Source of the DNA: an uncultured Mucilaginibacter sp. | GTDB taxonomy: Bacteria; Bacteroidota; Bacteroidia; Sphingobacteriales; Sphingobacteriaceae | Direction of reading: 5' to 3' | DNA length: 64,000 nucleotides | NCBI GenBank assembly: GCA_903864275.1 | Contig: CAIPFE010000037.1 | Span: forward strand, 62,001-126,000 | In this document: positions 53,848 through 62,228 of the stretch, piece by piece | Position numbering within the stretch: the stretch's first letter is position 1 | Layout: the number at the start of each line of letters is the position of its first letter | Translations under genes and position numbers: made by a program | The notes under the pieces: generated by a model | Told to the model about the DNA's origin: nothing | The model's database searches: none | Seen by the model: the letters and a program-made list of their open reading frames with translations, nothing else

Positions 53848-53991
53848 GAAAGTCCGGAAGACTGGAATTCAACCCAACTCCCTCTAAAAAGCGAAAGCTT
53901 CACGACTGTTTTCGAAAACAAATCATAATGCGGACAATCTCGCCTGCTGAATGGTCGCAAGACTTTTAACTGGAGCTTCTTCCGGACTTTC
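53848..53991. repeat. GAAAGTCCGGAAGA inverted repeat after ppc
   Basis: GAAAGTCCGGAAGA (53848-53861) and TCTTCCGGACTTTC (53978-53991) are perfect 14-bp complements enclosing ~116 bases. The right side continues with TGACTTCCAGACTTTTCTGA words and a T run (54008-54015). Begins 9 bases after the ppc stop. The enclosed piece has no gene I can support. Confidence 0.7.
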
Positions 53992-54104
53992 TGACTTCCA
54001 GACTTTTCTGACTTTTTTTTCAACTTTCGTACTTAATTTTGATATTTGTAAACCATACCTGTAACCAATTGTTGTTAAACCTGTAATAAACTTAAATAAT
54101 AGAA

Positions 54105-54635
54105 ATGAAGAACTTAACTTACCTGTATTTTGGGGTAATAATTATGCTTTTAATACAGGCATGCACTGACAAGCATGGCAAAAATTACAATACATCCGGA
54201 AGTTTGGATACCGCTTCCGTAGTCTTCATAAATAACGGGCTTGAAGGCGGTGTTGCAGAAATAAAGGCCTCGGGCTTAGTGATCACCAAATCAAGCAATC
54301 AAAGGGTCATAAATTTCGCAAAAATGATGCTTGAAGATCATACCAAAGCCGGCGAGGAACTAAAGAAACTGGCCGGTGATAAAAAAGTAATCGTTAAGGA
54401 TACGATCTTTGGACCGCACCAGCAAACGATCAGCGAGCTCTCGGCAAAATCAGGTAAGGAGTTTAACAAGGCCTATATGCAATTGATGTTAAGCGACCAT
54501 CAAAAGGCGGTGAAATTGTTCACCAATGCTACCCAAAGCGGCGATCCTGACATCAAAAACTTTGCGACCACAACTTTGCCAACTATACAAATGCATTTGG
54601 ACTCGGCGAATGCGATTTTAACGACTTTAAAATAG
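54105..54635 (+). CDS. DUF4142 lipoprotein
   Basis: A 176-aa product with a type II signal (IIMLLIQACTDK, Cys at residue 20) and a DUF4142 helical bundle: FINNGLEGGVAEIKASGLVI, SNQRVINFAKMMLEDHTKAG (the D-H-T-K/x-A motif), FNKAYMQLMLSDHQKAVKLF and the closing FATTTLPTIQMHLDSANAIL. The fold is ferritin-like. The family is common in Bacteroidota and Proteobacteria envelopes, with no proven activity. It lies upstream of tmk, but a -7 box separates them. Confidence 0.9.
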   Translation: MKNLTYLYFGVIIMLLIQACTDKHGKNYNTSGSLDTASVVFINNGLEGGVAEIKASGLVITKSSNQRVINFAKMMLEDHTKAGEELKKLAGDKKVIVKDTIFGPHQQTISELSAKSGKEFNKAYMQLMLSDHQKAVKLFTNATQSGDPDIKNFATTTLPTIQMHLDSANAILTTLK

Positions 54636-54693
54636 ATTTTTCAAAATTTCCACAATTTGAAATGTCATAGGCGCAATATATCCGCAGACCTGT

Positions 54694-54701
54694 ATATTTG
54701 G
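54694..54701 (+). promoter_or_regulatory. -7 box of tmk
   Basis: TATATTTG matches TAnnTTTG 31 bases before the ATG at 54733. It makes the GTG at 54718 possible but less likely as the start. Confidence 0.5.
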
Positions 54702-54732
54702 GAGCGAAATATATTTCGTGTTATTTATTTTA

Positions 54733-55356
54733 ATGAAGAAAAACCTTTTTATCGCCTTTGAAGGCATTGACGGAAGCGGGAAAAGCACCCAGGTAAAATT
54801 ATTAACACAAAAGCTTGAAGTTGCCGGCTTAAAAGTTTATACCACCTGCGAACCTACCGATGGCCCTATTGGCAAAATAATCAGGGACATATTCCGCCAC
54901 AAGATGGAAGCAGACCATCGCACCATTGCCGGGCTTTTTGTTGCCGACCGTTTAGACCACCTCCTAAATAAGACAAATGGTATCCTCAAAAAACTCGAAG
55001 AAGGCTATACCGTTATTACCGACCGCTATTATTTTTCCTCGTATGCCTATCAAAGTACGCACGTTGACCAGCATTGGGTTATTCAAGCAAATTCACTTAG
55101 CGCAAACCTGCAGAGGCCTGATCTGAACATTTACATTGATATTTCCCCTGAATTAAGCATTGACCGCCTCAATAAAGGCAGAGACTCCATAGAACTTTAC
55201 GAAACATTGGAAAACTTACAAAATGTAAGAAATAAATACTTTGAGATTATGGAGCTCTTGAAAAAAGAAGAAAAGGTGTTAATAGTTGACGGAAACCGGG
55301 AACCCGAAATTATTTCAAATGAAATATGGGATAACATTGCCAACCGCTTCAAGTGA
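54733..55356 (+). CDS. tmk: Thymidylate kinase
   Basis: Phosphorylates dTMP to dTDP. From the ATG at 54733 it has 207 residues, normal for the family. The P-loop FEGIDGSGKSTQVKLL is intact, as are the dTMP-site ITDRYYFSSYAYQ (D-R-Y) and YIDISPELSIDRL. The second motif reads CEPTDGPIGKIIRDI instead of the R-E-P-G-G-T of many bacterial enzymes; this EPTDG variant occurs in other lineages. The LID region GRDSIELYE lacks the usual run of Arg residues. Confidence 0.93.
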   Translation: MKKNLFIAFEGIDGSGKSTQVKLLTQKLEVAGLKVYTTCEPTDGPIGKIIRDIFRHKMEADHRTIAGLFVADRLDHLLNKTNGILKKLEEGYTVITDRYYFSSYAYQSTHVDQHWVIQANSLSANLQRPDLNIYIDISPELSIDRLNKGRDSIELYETLENLQNVRNKYFEIMELLKKEEKVLIVDGNREPEIISNEIWDNIANRFK

Positions 55357-55395
55357 ACGCAGGTTGTTGGATAAAGCAGAACGACTCAATAAAGC

Positions 55396-55524
55396 TTAAG
55401 ATTTGCCAAATTTCTGCGGTCCCCTGTTCCTCGCATAGACCTTAACAGGAACGAGCTTTTGATTCTTTTGGGTTAATAAACTTTTTAAGTTATTTATAAG
55501 TCCGGTAAGCGATTTCGGGTTCAT
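55396..55524 (-). CDS. Possible 42-aa basic peptide
   Basis: Frame from ATG at 55524 to TAA at 55396: starts MNPKSLTGLINNLKSLLTQK and ends with a basic RNRGPQKFGKS. It is amphipathic, Lys/Arg-rich and has no signal. It lies in a 430-base region that otherwise holds nothing I can assign (55525-55786 is AT-rich with no frame of note). I cannot tell whether it is translated. Confidence 0.4.
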   Translation of the reverse strand: MNPKSLTGLINNLKSLLTQKNQKLVPVKVYARNRGPQKFGKS

Positions 55525-55786
55525 AACAATAGTTTTTTAAGCGTAAACAGGTAAAATGTTTATTTTAATCCTGAATTCTTTCTCAAAAATTATAAATAAT
55601 TACCGCATTTCCAAATTTTATTGGTTTTTATTTAATAAAATGCTTTTTTCATTACAATTTATCTAATTTTTGTTGAGATTATTTGGAAGGTTTAAAAACT
55701 TGCTTAAATACATCATATTTTAAACCCGACGCTTGCGCAGCGGTTGATGTAAGCGTGGCTTGGGACCGGCGGGGATAGGTAAGGGG

Positions 55787-56647
55787 TTAATAAACCGAAA
55801 TATATTCAAATTTATAAGACAAAGGGGTAGTATCGTTCCAGCTTATTTTTGATGGATAGCCATAGGTATTGTACTCGTAATTGAAAGTCAAAGCGGTTCC
55901 ATTTTTGCTAGCATCAACAGGGTTATTTAAGCCGGGCGATAAAAAGAGGAGTGGTTCGTAGCCGGAAATATTAAAATAAATCCAATACGGGACGGCTTGA
56001 GCTATGTTATGATAACTATCAAAAGTGCTATTTACTAACATATCGGGCTGTGGAAGTTCATCAGTTGTTTTTGAAATATTATTAGCATTGCTGTCGTACG
56101 TAAAACTGGTTTTGCTGGATACGAAACCCAGCCGGGTTAAACCACTATAGCGCCAATTTGAAACTAAATTATTTTGATAGTCAATAGTGTCGCTGATACT
56201 ATCTACAAAGTCGCTTGAATTAGATTGTGTGGTAATAAGAATAATTATATTACCGGCACTATCAGTAATGACAGTTTGTGTAGTAATAATATTAAAACCG
56301 TTGCCTGTATTTTCTTCGATTTGTATGCCCGTCAACACCCCTGTATTAGTGTAGCTAAATGCAGCGGTAGTGATTACTGAATCAATCGGGGAAGATGGGG
56401 ATGAATCCAGATGGGAATAATTATACCTAACTACTTTGGTCAGCAGTTTTCCACTGTAAGTAAATGTGTCAATAATCTTCCCGAATTCAACACTGCCAAC
56501 AGAGTTATTGATAATTTTTGAAAGTAAAATAGTTGGTTTGCCGGCACGCGTTGTTGCGGGCACATCCTTTTTGCAGGAACTGAGGATCGCGATTGATAAC
56601 AATGCAACAATGAATATATTAAATAATAATGCCTTATGATTTTTCAT
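55787..56647 (-). CDS. Lipoprotein, beta-rich, unknown
   Basis: 286 residues with a type II signal (IVALLSIAILSSCKKD, Cys at residue 26). The body has repeated short strands of the YD-repeat-like type: DTFTYSGKLLTKVVRYNYS, AAFSYTNTGVLTGIQIEENT, SKTSFTYDSNANNISKTTDE and FNYEYNTYGYPSKISWNDTT. Bacteroidota have many such lipoproteins (DUF4595-like and similar) of unknown role. The upstream 219 bases (56648-56866) contain a shadow frame only. Cell-surface location is likely. Confidence 0.7.
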   Translation of the reverse strand: MKNHKALLFNIFIVALLSIAILSSCKKDVPATTRAGKPTILLSKIINNSVGSVEFGKIIDTFTYSGKLLTKVVRYNYSHLDSSPSSPIDSVITTAAFSYTNTGVLTGIQIEENTGNGFNIITTQTVITDSAGNIIILITTQSNSSDFVDSISDTIDYQNNLVSNWRYSGLTRLGFVSSKTSFTYDSNANNISKTTDELPQPDMLVNSTFDSYHNIAQAVPYWIYFNISGYEPLLFLSPGLNNPVDASKNGTALTFNYEYNTYGYPSKISWNDTTPLSYKFEYISVY

Positions 56648-56866
56648 ATTATAAAAGTAGGAATTATTATTAATATATGTTTATTTTCAATTATTTCTTG
56701 CCGTTCAGAGTGCGTCTTGGGTATCATGCGAAGGCAAGCCTGCCCTGAATTTAAAGATTGGATGCATGCAGGCATAGGCTTGAACGCGCACATCGACGGG
56801 TTGAATGTAACAATGGGCGTTTGTCCGTTTACCCCTGGTTCACACGAGTTGGCGTTGCTGCTCTCC

Positions 56867-58516
56867 TTAATTCATCTTCTCCGCAAACGATAAAATAGTA
56901 AAGGAGCTATCCCTGAAAATTACTTTGCTGCTTGCAAACGGGGGCTGTTTGTATTTTGCAAAATCCTGGTTTGATAGCAGGACATCGTTCACCTTGTATT
57001 CGGGGAATAAGTTTTGAGCGGACGTAGGCTCCCCTGTCGTTAAATACTGCATCATTTCTACCCTGTCATGTTCGCGCTGGTCGTAACTGACATATGGGTT
57101 TGAGAAGTAAGTTTCAATAGAGACCATTTTTATGGCAGTAGTCATCACCGGAAAAAGCGATAACCCATGGGCGCATAGCAGTACATTATTGAGCGGCACA
57201 TGTTTGGAAACGAAATTGTAAACGTCGATTTTATCGGCCTCATTTTCTTTTTCGATGGACTGCCTCCTTAACACGGAAAAATCATCCCTGTTCTTATAGA
57301 TCGGGAAGTAAATGGTGGCGTACAGCAAAATGCAAAACATTAAAAGCGTGCCCGAAAAACGGGGTGTAAAAACACCTTTTGCGCGACCCTCAAGCCAATG
57401 GAAAAACAGGTTAAAAAGGTATAAAAATCCAAACCCAAAGAAAATGGCTTGCAGGGCCTTTAAATAAAAGAAATAATGAAATGCCGGTATGGTATCGGGC
57501 AGGCTGATATGGAACATCTTATCGGCGGTAGGCACTATGGATTCGTACGCATACATCACCAAAGTAATAAAAAACCAACTCCAGATTATTTTCTTTAGCA
57601 CGGGGTTTTCAAATTTCTTGTAGAACCATACTATCCCGATCACCGAAATGAGCAGCGAAAAAGTAACATTTAATTTAAGCAGGTTAAAAGTTTCCTTGCG
57701 GGCAAAAATGCCGGGCGCACATTGCAGGATGACCCGGTTGATAAAATGAAAATGATATTTACCATAAACATAATACAGGAACGGGAACGCGCAGATAATA
57801 AACGGAACAAGGGTGATAAACCCCTGTAAAAAATAAATCGCTATAGCGGGGTATTGTTTATTCATGACAGCCCTGATCACCTTCTGCCCTTGCATTACTA
57901 TCAGTATCAAAATGACCACGATGGTTGGCGCCGAATGGCCAAGGAAACTAATGCCAAGCCCGGCGCCCAGCAGGATGAACCAGCGCATCCGCTGCGTGGA
58001 GAATGCTTTATAACATAAAAGGATGTTGATATAAAACAAAAACTGGACAAAGGTATCTGAAATAAGCCAGGGAGAATAAGTGGCCGCGCCCCAGCATGGC
58101 AGATCACCGGAGACCAGGAATAGGAAAGACAACACAGATGCCAATGCCACCTTAACATCAAACAGCCGCACCATTACAATAAAAAATACGATGGGGTTAA
58201 TAAGGTTTAAAAATGCCCCGGCCCTGGCGACCGCGATATTGATGGGCAAACCGGTTATTTTTACAACCATCGTTTCAAACCAAAAGATCATCGGGTTATA
58301 CCACATATATTGGCCTGCCATATTGGGGTCTTTACCGTAATTCCCATCGAGCAGGCTTCGGATATAAGCGATATCGCGGTCAAAATCGGGCTCGGATGCC
58401 CAATGCAGGTCGTGAACAGTGCGGTAACATTGAATAAAAGCAGCAATTAACATTAAACTGAAGGCAAGGATATACCTGTTGTTATCTTTAGCTGCACGCT
58501 CAGGGGTATTAGCCAT
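56867..58516 (-). CDS. Polytopic membrane protein, GT39/ArnT-like glycosyltransferase
   Basis: A 549-aa protein with about 10-12 helices and a C-terminal ~110-residue soluble part. After the first helix the loop HWASEPDFDRDIAYIRSLLD holds the acidic D-x-x-D cluster typical of GT-C enzymes that use lipid-phosphate sugars. NPMIFWFETMVVKITGLPIN and FLGHSAPTIVVILILIVMQG are in the membrane core. The soluble end has PLNNVLLCAHGLSLFPVMTT. It probably modifies an envelope glycan or lipid. It resembles the gene at 19052-20554 in overall plan. Confidence 0.72.
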   Translation of the reverse strand: MANTPERAAKDNNRYILAFSLMLIAAFIQCYRTVHDLHWASEPDFDRDIAYIRSLLDGNYGKDPNMAGQYMWYNPMIFWFETMVVKITGLPINIAVARAGAFLNLINPIVFFIVMVRLFDVKVALASVLSFLFLVSGDLPCWGAATYSPWLISDTFVQFLFYINILLCYKAFSTQRMRWFILLGAGLGISFLGHSAPTIVVILILIVMQGQKVIRAVMNKQYPAIAIYFLQGFITLVPFIICAFPFLYYVYGKYHFHFINRVILQCAPGIFARKETFNLLKLNVTFSLLISVIGIVWFYKKFENPVLKKIIWSWFFITLVMYAYESIVPTADKMFHISLPDTIPAFHYFFYLKALQAIFFGFGFLYLFNLFFHWLEGRAKGVFTPRFSGTLLMFCILLYATIYFPIYKNRDDFSVLRRQSIEKENEADKIDVYNFVSKHVPLNNVLLCAHGLSLFPVMTTAIKMVSIETYFSNPYVSYDQREHDRVEMMQYLTTGEPTSAQNLFPEYKVNDVLLSNQDFAKYKQPPFASSKVIFRDSSFTILSFAEKMN

Positions 58517-58617
58517 GGATCAATCGGGGTGGATATAAGAAAACAAAAATATATAATTAAAGCATAAACTCTTATTTACTATGTAATTTTGTTGATATAG
58601 GATAGAACGCCGCCGGT

Positions 58618-58630
58618 ATTGTGTCTCTAC
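58618..58630. repeat. GTAGAGAC-family repeat, single arm (copy 4)
   Basis: TTGTGTCTCTACG is the right arm of the repeat seen at 39280-39290. No complementary left arm is found nearby. It lies 11 bases downstream of the NUDIX gene's stop (on the minus strand). Confidence 0.6.
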
Positions 58631-58641
58631 GAAGGTTCATT

Positions 58642-59220
58642 TCATAACATAAGCCCATTAATTTCAGCATACTGCAAAAGCATGATGGTTTTTGCATCCT
58701 TTATTTCACCGGTTTTGATCATGTCCATGGCTTTTGCAAACGGGAGTTCCAGCACTTCGATATTTTCATGCTCATCATGCGCGCCGCCGCCTTCGCTTAC
58801 TTTCATATCTTTATTATATTCAGCCACAAAAAAGTATAAAATTTCGGTAACCGATCCCGGCGACATGTAAGCCTCGAAGACTTTTTTTACATCTGTGATC
58901 TTATAGCCTGTTTCTTCCTCTGTTTCCCGCCTGATACAATCTTCCGGGTTGTCTTTATCCAGCAAACCGGCGCAGCATTCAATAAGCATCCCCGTCTCAT
59001 TGCCGTTGATATAAGTGGGTATCCTGAACTGTTGGGTTAATATAACCGACCCACGTTGTTTATTGTACAATAGTATGGTGGCTCCGTTTCCCCGGTCGTA
59101 AGCTTCCCGGTGCTGTAGGAGCATGGTGCCATCCTTCTGGATAGCTTCGTAGGTTACTTTTTTTAGTGTGTACCAGTTATCTGAGAGAATTTCCGTTCCC
59201 ACTATTTTAATTTTGTTCAT
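58642..59220 (-). CDS. nudK: NUDIX hydrolase, GDP-mannose pyrophosphatase (NudK)-like
   Basis: I start at the ATG at 59220 (192 aa; NudK of E. coli 191). The longer frame from 59316 runs through the operator region. The sequence IVGTEILSDNWYTLKKVTYE is the NudK-type N-terminus. The Nudix box ends RRETEEETGYKI, and the specific part is IECCAGLLDKDNPEDCIRRE; the first Glu of the usual G-x5-E stretch is Asn here. AYMSPGSVTEILYFFVAEYN matches the family. It hydrolyses GDP-mannose or other nucleotide sugars. Divergent from a DeoR gene across shared direct repeats. Confidence 0.87.
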   Translation of the reverse strand: MNKIKIVGTEILSDNWYTLKKVTYEAIQKDGTMLLQHREAYDRGNGATILLYNKQRGSVILTQQFRIPTYINGNETGMLIECCAGLLDKDNPEDCIRRETEEETGYKITDVKKVFEAYMSPGSVTEILYFFVAEYNKDMKVSEGGGAHDEHENIEVLELPFAKAMDMIKTGEIKDAKTIMLLQYAEINGLML

Positions 59221-59221
59221 G

Positions 59222-59261
59222 AAAATGATTGTTTTTGATTGATATTGACTATTTTTGACCA
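59222..59261. promoter_or_regulatory. Four 10-bp direct repeats in the nudK/deoR divergent region
   Basis: Units AAAATGATTG, TTTTTGATTG, ATATTGACTA and TTTTTGACCA follow each other without gaps; TGA recurs at 59226, 59236, 59246 and 59256, exactly 10 bases apart, so all lie on one face of the helix. They abut the nudK start and lie 16 bases before the deoR ATG. DeoR-family proteins are known to bind direct repeats of ~10 bp, so this is a likely operator of the neighbouring regulator. Confidence 0.7.
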
Positions 59262-59277
59262 AATTAAAACTATTTCG

Positions 59278-60027
59278 ATGAACTTTCAAAAAAGAAAGCA
59301 AAAAATACTTGAACAATTAAATGCGCATGGCGAAGTTGATATAAAACAATTGGCTGCCGGGCTTGCCATTTCTGAAATCACTGCCCGCCGGGATTTAAAC
59401 CAGCTGGCGAGCGACGGCTTGCTTTACCGTACGCACGGCGGGGCTATGAAAGTTAACCCCTTTGAAAAACCGCATGACTTTATAAATAAAGCCGCGAAAA
59501 ACCCGGAGGCAAAAGATAATATCTGCCGGGTAGCTGCCGGCCAGATATGTGATGGTGATATTATTTTTATGGATTGCGGGAGCACTGTTTTTCGCCTATG
59601 TCAGTTTATAAAAAATAAAAAGATAAAAGTGATCACCAATTCCCTGCCGGTTATTTATGAATTGCAGAACTGCGCGGTGTCATTAAATATAATAGGAGGG
59701 GAGTTTGATTCAGAAAGGCAGGCCGTACACGGCAGCATGGCCGGTGAGCATATTTCAAAATATCGCGCATCAAAAGCTTTTTTGGGTGTCGATGGGATTT
59801 CTGTAAACGGCCTTTTTGCCAATACCGAAAATGAAGCCGCAATTACAACAACGTTCGCCAATAACAGCGACTATACCTACCTATTATGCGACGCCAGCAA
59901 GATCGGCAAAGAATCCTATTTAAGATTTGCTGACCTGGACCTTATAGATGCGATTATTACTGATGCAGATGGGGGAAAGCTCGAGGGATTTGAAGATAAG
60001 GGAATGGTGATTTTGAATGTGAACTAA
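59278..60027 (+). CDS. DeoR family transcriptional regulator
   Basis: From the ATG at 59278 it has 249 residues. The N-terminal DeoR HTH is RKQKILEQLNAHGEVDIKQL, then AISEITARRDLNQLASDGLL and the wing YRTHGGA. The C-terminal sugar-phosphate isomerase-like sensor domain has IFMDCGSTVFRLCQFIKNKK, VITNSLPVIYELQ and FLGVDGISVNGLFANTENEA. The effector is normally a phosphorylated sugar. It probably controls itself and the divergent nudK gene through the repeats between them. The stop overlaps the rsmD stop by four bases. Confidence 0.93.
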   Translation: MNFQKRKQKILEQLNAHGEVDIKQLAAGLAISEITARRDLNQLASDGLLYRTHGGAMKVNPFEKPHDFINKAAKNPEAKDNICRVAAGQICDGDIIFMDCGSTVFRLCQFIKNKKIKVITNSLPVIYELQNCAVSLNIIGGEFDSERQAVHGSMAGEHISKYRASKAFLGVDGISVNGLFANTENEAAITTTFANNSDYTYLLCDASKIGKESYLRFADLDLIDAIITDADGGKLEGFEDKGMVILNVN

Positions 60028-60563
60028 TCAGCTGCTTTAAAAAACGAAAACGACGAATGCCCATATTTCCGCTGCTCCACAAATGCCGGGTGATTGCTTA
60101 AATTTTGCATCGACTGATGCTCAACTATCAATAATCCGCCGGGTAACGGCATTTTTTTTTCGAAAATGATCTTTGGCAGGTCGGGGATCCGGTTAAGGTC
60201 GTACGGCGGATCGGCAAATACAAGGTCGAATTGGTCGGTCTCGTGCTGCAGGTATTTGAAAACATCATCTTTATAAACCTTTATACTGCTTAACCCATGT
60301 TGTCGGGCCATATCCTTTAGGTAATGTACACACTGTATGCTCCGGTCTATCGACACTACCTGTGCTGCGCCGCGCGAGGCAAATTCCAGTGAGATATTGC
60401 CTGTTCCGCTAAAAAGGTCGAGCACTTTAATGTCGTCAAATGCGATTTGATTTTGCAGGATATTAAATAATGCTTCCTTCGCCAGGTCGGTGGTGGGACG
60501 TACGGGCAGGTTCTTTGGCGGATTGAGCCTTAACCCTCTTAAACTGCCTCCGATGATCCGCAT
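60024..60563 (-). CDS. rsmD: 16S rRNA (guanine966-N2)-methyltransferase
   Basis: A 179-aa SAM-dependent methyltransferase. It starts MRIIGGSLRGLRLNPPKNLP, the usual RsmD start; the SAM loop is VLDLFSGTGNISLEFASRGA and the catalytic motif DLVFADPPYDLN (D-P-P-Y). It methylates G966 of 16S rRNA. It overlaps the upstream DUF3822 gene by 25 bases; this pair is conserved in Bacteroidota as I recall, which supports co-regulation. Its stop overlaps the deoR stop (convergent). Confidence 0.95.
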   Translation of the reverse strand: MRIIGGSLRGLRLNPPKNLPVRPTTDLAKEALFNILQNQIAFDDIKVLDLFSGTGNISLEFASRGAAQVVSIDRSIQCVHYLKDMARQHGLSSIKVYKDDVFKYLQHETDQFDLVFADPPYDLNRIPDLPKIIFEKKMPLPGGLLIVEHQSMQNLSNHPAFVEQRKYGHSSFSFFKAAD

Positions 60564-61351
60564 AACGATAAAGCGGCAAGCGCCAATAACTTATGTGCAG
60601 GCAGCTGACCGGGCAGGTCCAATACCCTCAGCCAATTTAATTCAATTCTCGGGTAAAAATCTGCAAGCCGCCTCATGTTTTTATCGCCGATAGCAATATC
60701 ACCGCTTAAAACAAGGGTTGTCTGCATGGGTTTTAATTTAAGCTCATCGGCGACAAACGAGGTAAAATAAGCCAGCTCATCCTCGCCCTTAAATTCAAAC
60801 GTATTGTAAAAACGCAGGCTGCCCGACGAAAAATATAAAAACTGGACCATATTTTTACCTACTTCCAGGTATAAACAAGTTTCGGGCGGGTTGCTTTTTT
60901 GTATTGCTTTTATCCAGCCCTGCGCCGTGTAAACTGTGTTTTGAAGGCCAAATCTTTCAATCGCCTCTATTAGTTCCCCGTCTGATTTATAAATGATCAT
61001 ATTTTGATCATCAAGCGTTTGGACAAACACTTTTTCAGTTTCTTTTACATCCAGGAAACGGGCAAATTCGCAGGCACGGTCGGCACTGAACAAAACTTTG
61101 GGTACAAGGGTTAAAGCTGTGGCCGGTAAGCCTATGATCACTTTTTTATAGGTAGCGGTTAGCAGTTCGCTCAATTGTATGGGGTGCGCCAGTTCATTAA
61201 GATCGCAGTTTTGGGCCGATACCAATACCTGGTTTTGATGAACAACCGCATAGCCAAATGAGCCGGCAGCAAGCTGTAATAATAAAGTATAACTGTAAGC
61301 CTGGTACAGGTTAAAGCTATTGTCAGTGTAGTTGTTGTCGTGATCGTTCAT
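60539..61351 (-). CDS. DUF3822 family protein
   Basis: 270 residues from the ATG at 61351 (TTG at 61363 is the alternative). The sequence fits DUF3822: YQAYSYTLLLQLAAGSFGYA, KKVIIGLPATALTLVPKVLF (L-V-P-x-x-L/V-F/Y), FLDVKETEKVFVQTLDDQNM and PETCLYLEVGKNMVQFLYFS. The fold is actin/RNaseH-like ATPase-like, but the family's role is unknown. It lies directly upstream of and overlaps rsmD (25 bases), the usual Bacteroidota arrangement. Confidence 0.88.
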   Translation of the reverse strand: MNDHDNNYTDNSFNLYQAYSYTLLLQLAAGSFGYAVVHQNQVLVSAQNCDLNELAHPIQLSELLTATYKKVIIGLPATALTLVPKVLFSADRACEFARFLDVKETEKVFVQTLDDQNMIIYKSDGELIEAIERFGLQNTVYTAQGWIKAIQKSNPPETCLYLEVGKNMVQFLYFSSGSLRFYNTFEFKGEDELAYFTSFVADELKLKPMQTTLVLSGDIAIGDKNMRRLADFYPRIELNWLRVLDLPGQLPAHKLLALAALSLCGSSEAV

Positions 61352-61418
61352 GCAGATAGGCAAAAGTAACTATTTTTTATTATTTGCTATCTATTAGTTA
61401 AATAGTGACTAAGTTAGA

Positions 61419-61436
61419 TCCCGATAGCTATCGGGA
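61419..61436. repeat. TCCCGATAGCTATCGGGA palindrome
   Basis: A perfect 18-bp palindrome in the divergent region between the DUF3822 and gtrA genes. A decayed copy (TCCGATAGCTCTCGGGA) lies at 62098-62114. I know this palindrome as a frequent intergenic element in Sphingobacteriaceae genomes (established from memory, not checked). Confidence 0.75.
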
Positions 61437-61556
61437 AGTTGATTTAGTTTTGATCATTTTTCCTAATGGTCTGTCAAAATTTCGCAACAGTACAAACGAA
61501 CTTAATTTCTCTATCTTCATCCAAAATTATTCGCCGATAATGCCGGAATACCCCTT

Positions 61557-62063
61557 ATGATAAATATTAATGAAACTATCAGGCGAACTATCCTGCGATG
61601 GATAGATTTTTTTTACCCGCTTTTCAAAAAATGGTTCTCGCTGCAAACATTCAGGTATGCTGCCTGCGGAGGTGCAAATACTTTTTTGGATATTTCGCTT
61701 TTTTCATTCGGCTATAATTTCATTTTTAAAAAGCACATGCTGTCCCTGGGGTTTGTCACGTTAAGCCCGCACATTGCCGCGCTGTTTTTGGATATGAGTA
61801 TCACCTTGCCAACAGGCTTTTACTTAAACCGTTACGTAGTGTTCCCGCAGGCCGGTTTAAAAGGTCATATTCAATTGTTCAGGTATATTTTTGTAGTTTT
61901 AATCTGCATCATCCTTAACTATTTTTTCCTGAAATTGTTCGTCGACCATTTAGGCTGGTACCCAACACCGGCTAAAATTGTCACCACCGCCATCATTGTG
62001 ATTTTTAGTTATGTGAGCCAGACGTTTTTCTTTTTCAGGCAGAAGGATGGGTATAGAGATTAG
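61557..62063 (+). CDS. GtrA family membrane protein
   Basis: A 168-aa protein with four membrane helices and the GtrA pattern: SLQTFRYAACGGANTFLDIS, an F-Y-L-N-R motif in GFYLNRYVVFP, and the closing VTTAIIVIFSYVSQTFFFFR. GtrA proteins help move polyprenyl-phosphate-linked sugars across the inner membrane for envelope glycans. Its N-terminus (INETIRRTILRWIDFFYPLF) is slightly extended. Repeats begin at the stop codon. Confidence 0.9.
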   Translation: MININETIRRTILRWIDFFYPLFKKWFSLQTFRYAACGGANTFLDISLFSFGYNFIFKKHMLSLGFVTLSPHIAALFLDMSITLPTGFYLNRYVVFPQAGLKGHIQLFRYIFVVLICIILNYFFLKLFVDHLGWYPTPAKIVTTAIIVIFSYVSQTFFFFRQKDGYRD

Positions 62064-62127
62064 AGGTTAGAGATTAGTTGGAAAAGGCGAAAGGAATTCC
62101 GATAGCTCTCGGGAGTCGTTAGTCTTA
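62056..62127. repeat. Mixed word repeats after gtrA
   Basis: From 62056 GATTAGAGGTTAGAGATTAG words overlap the gtrA stop. At 62098-62114 follows the decayed TCCCGATAGC palindrome, and at 62112-62133 the AGTCGTTAGTCTTAAGTCGA words of the AGTCTTAAGTC family. Three repeat families are thus stacked in ~75 bases. Confidence 0.65.
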
Positions 62128-62228
62128 AGTCGAATTCTGTCGCGTTCTTTTTTTGGGCAAAACAAACAGCTTGTCAAAAACTTCTAACTAATTTTCAGGG
62201 CATTCCCCCCTTGGTAGAAAGGGGGGGC

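Noticed and set aside
14901..54015. CRISPR array from the recurring words
   Set aside because: The words are dispersed, degenerate and without regular spacer lengths; no cas genes are present.
53814..54023. Lys/Ser-rich minus-strand frame after ppc
   Set aside because: It is translated from the GAAAGTCCGGAAGA word repeats and overlaps the end of ppc; not a gene.
56636..56893. 85-aa plus-strand frame over 56636-56893
   Set aside because: It starts inside the antisense of the lipoprotein start and ends in the antisense of the glycosyltransferase-like gene; mixed character, no start context, no recognisable domain.
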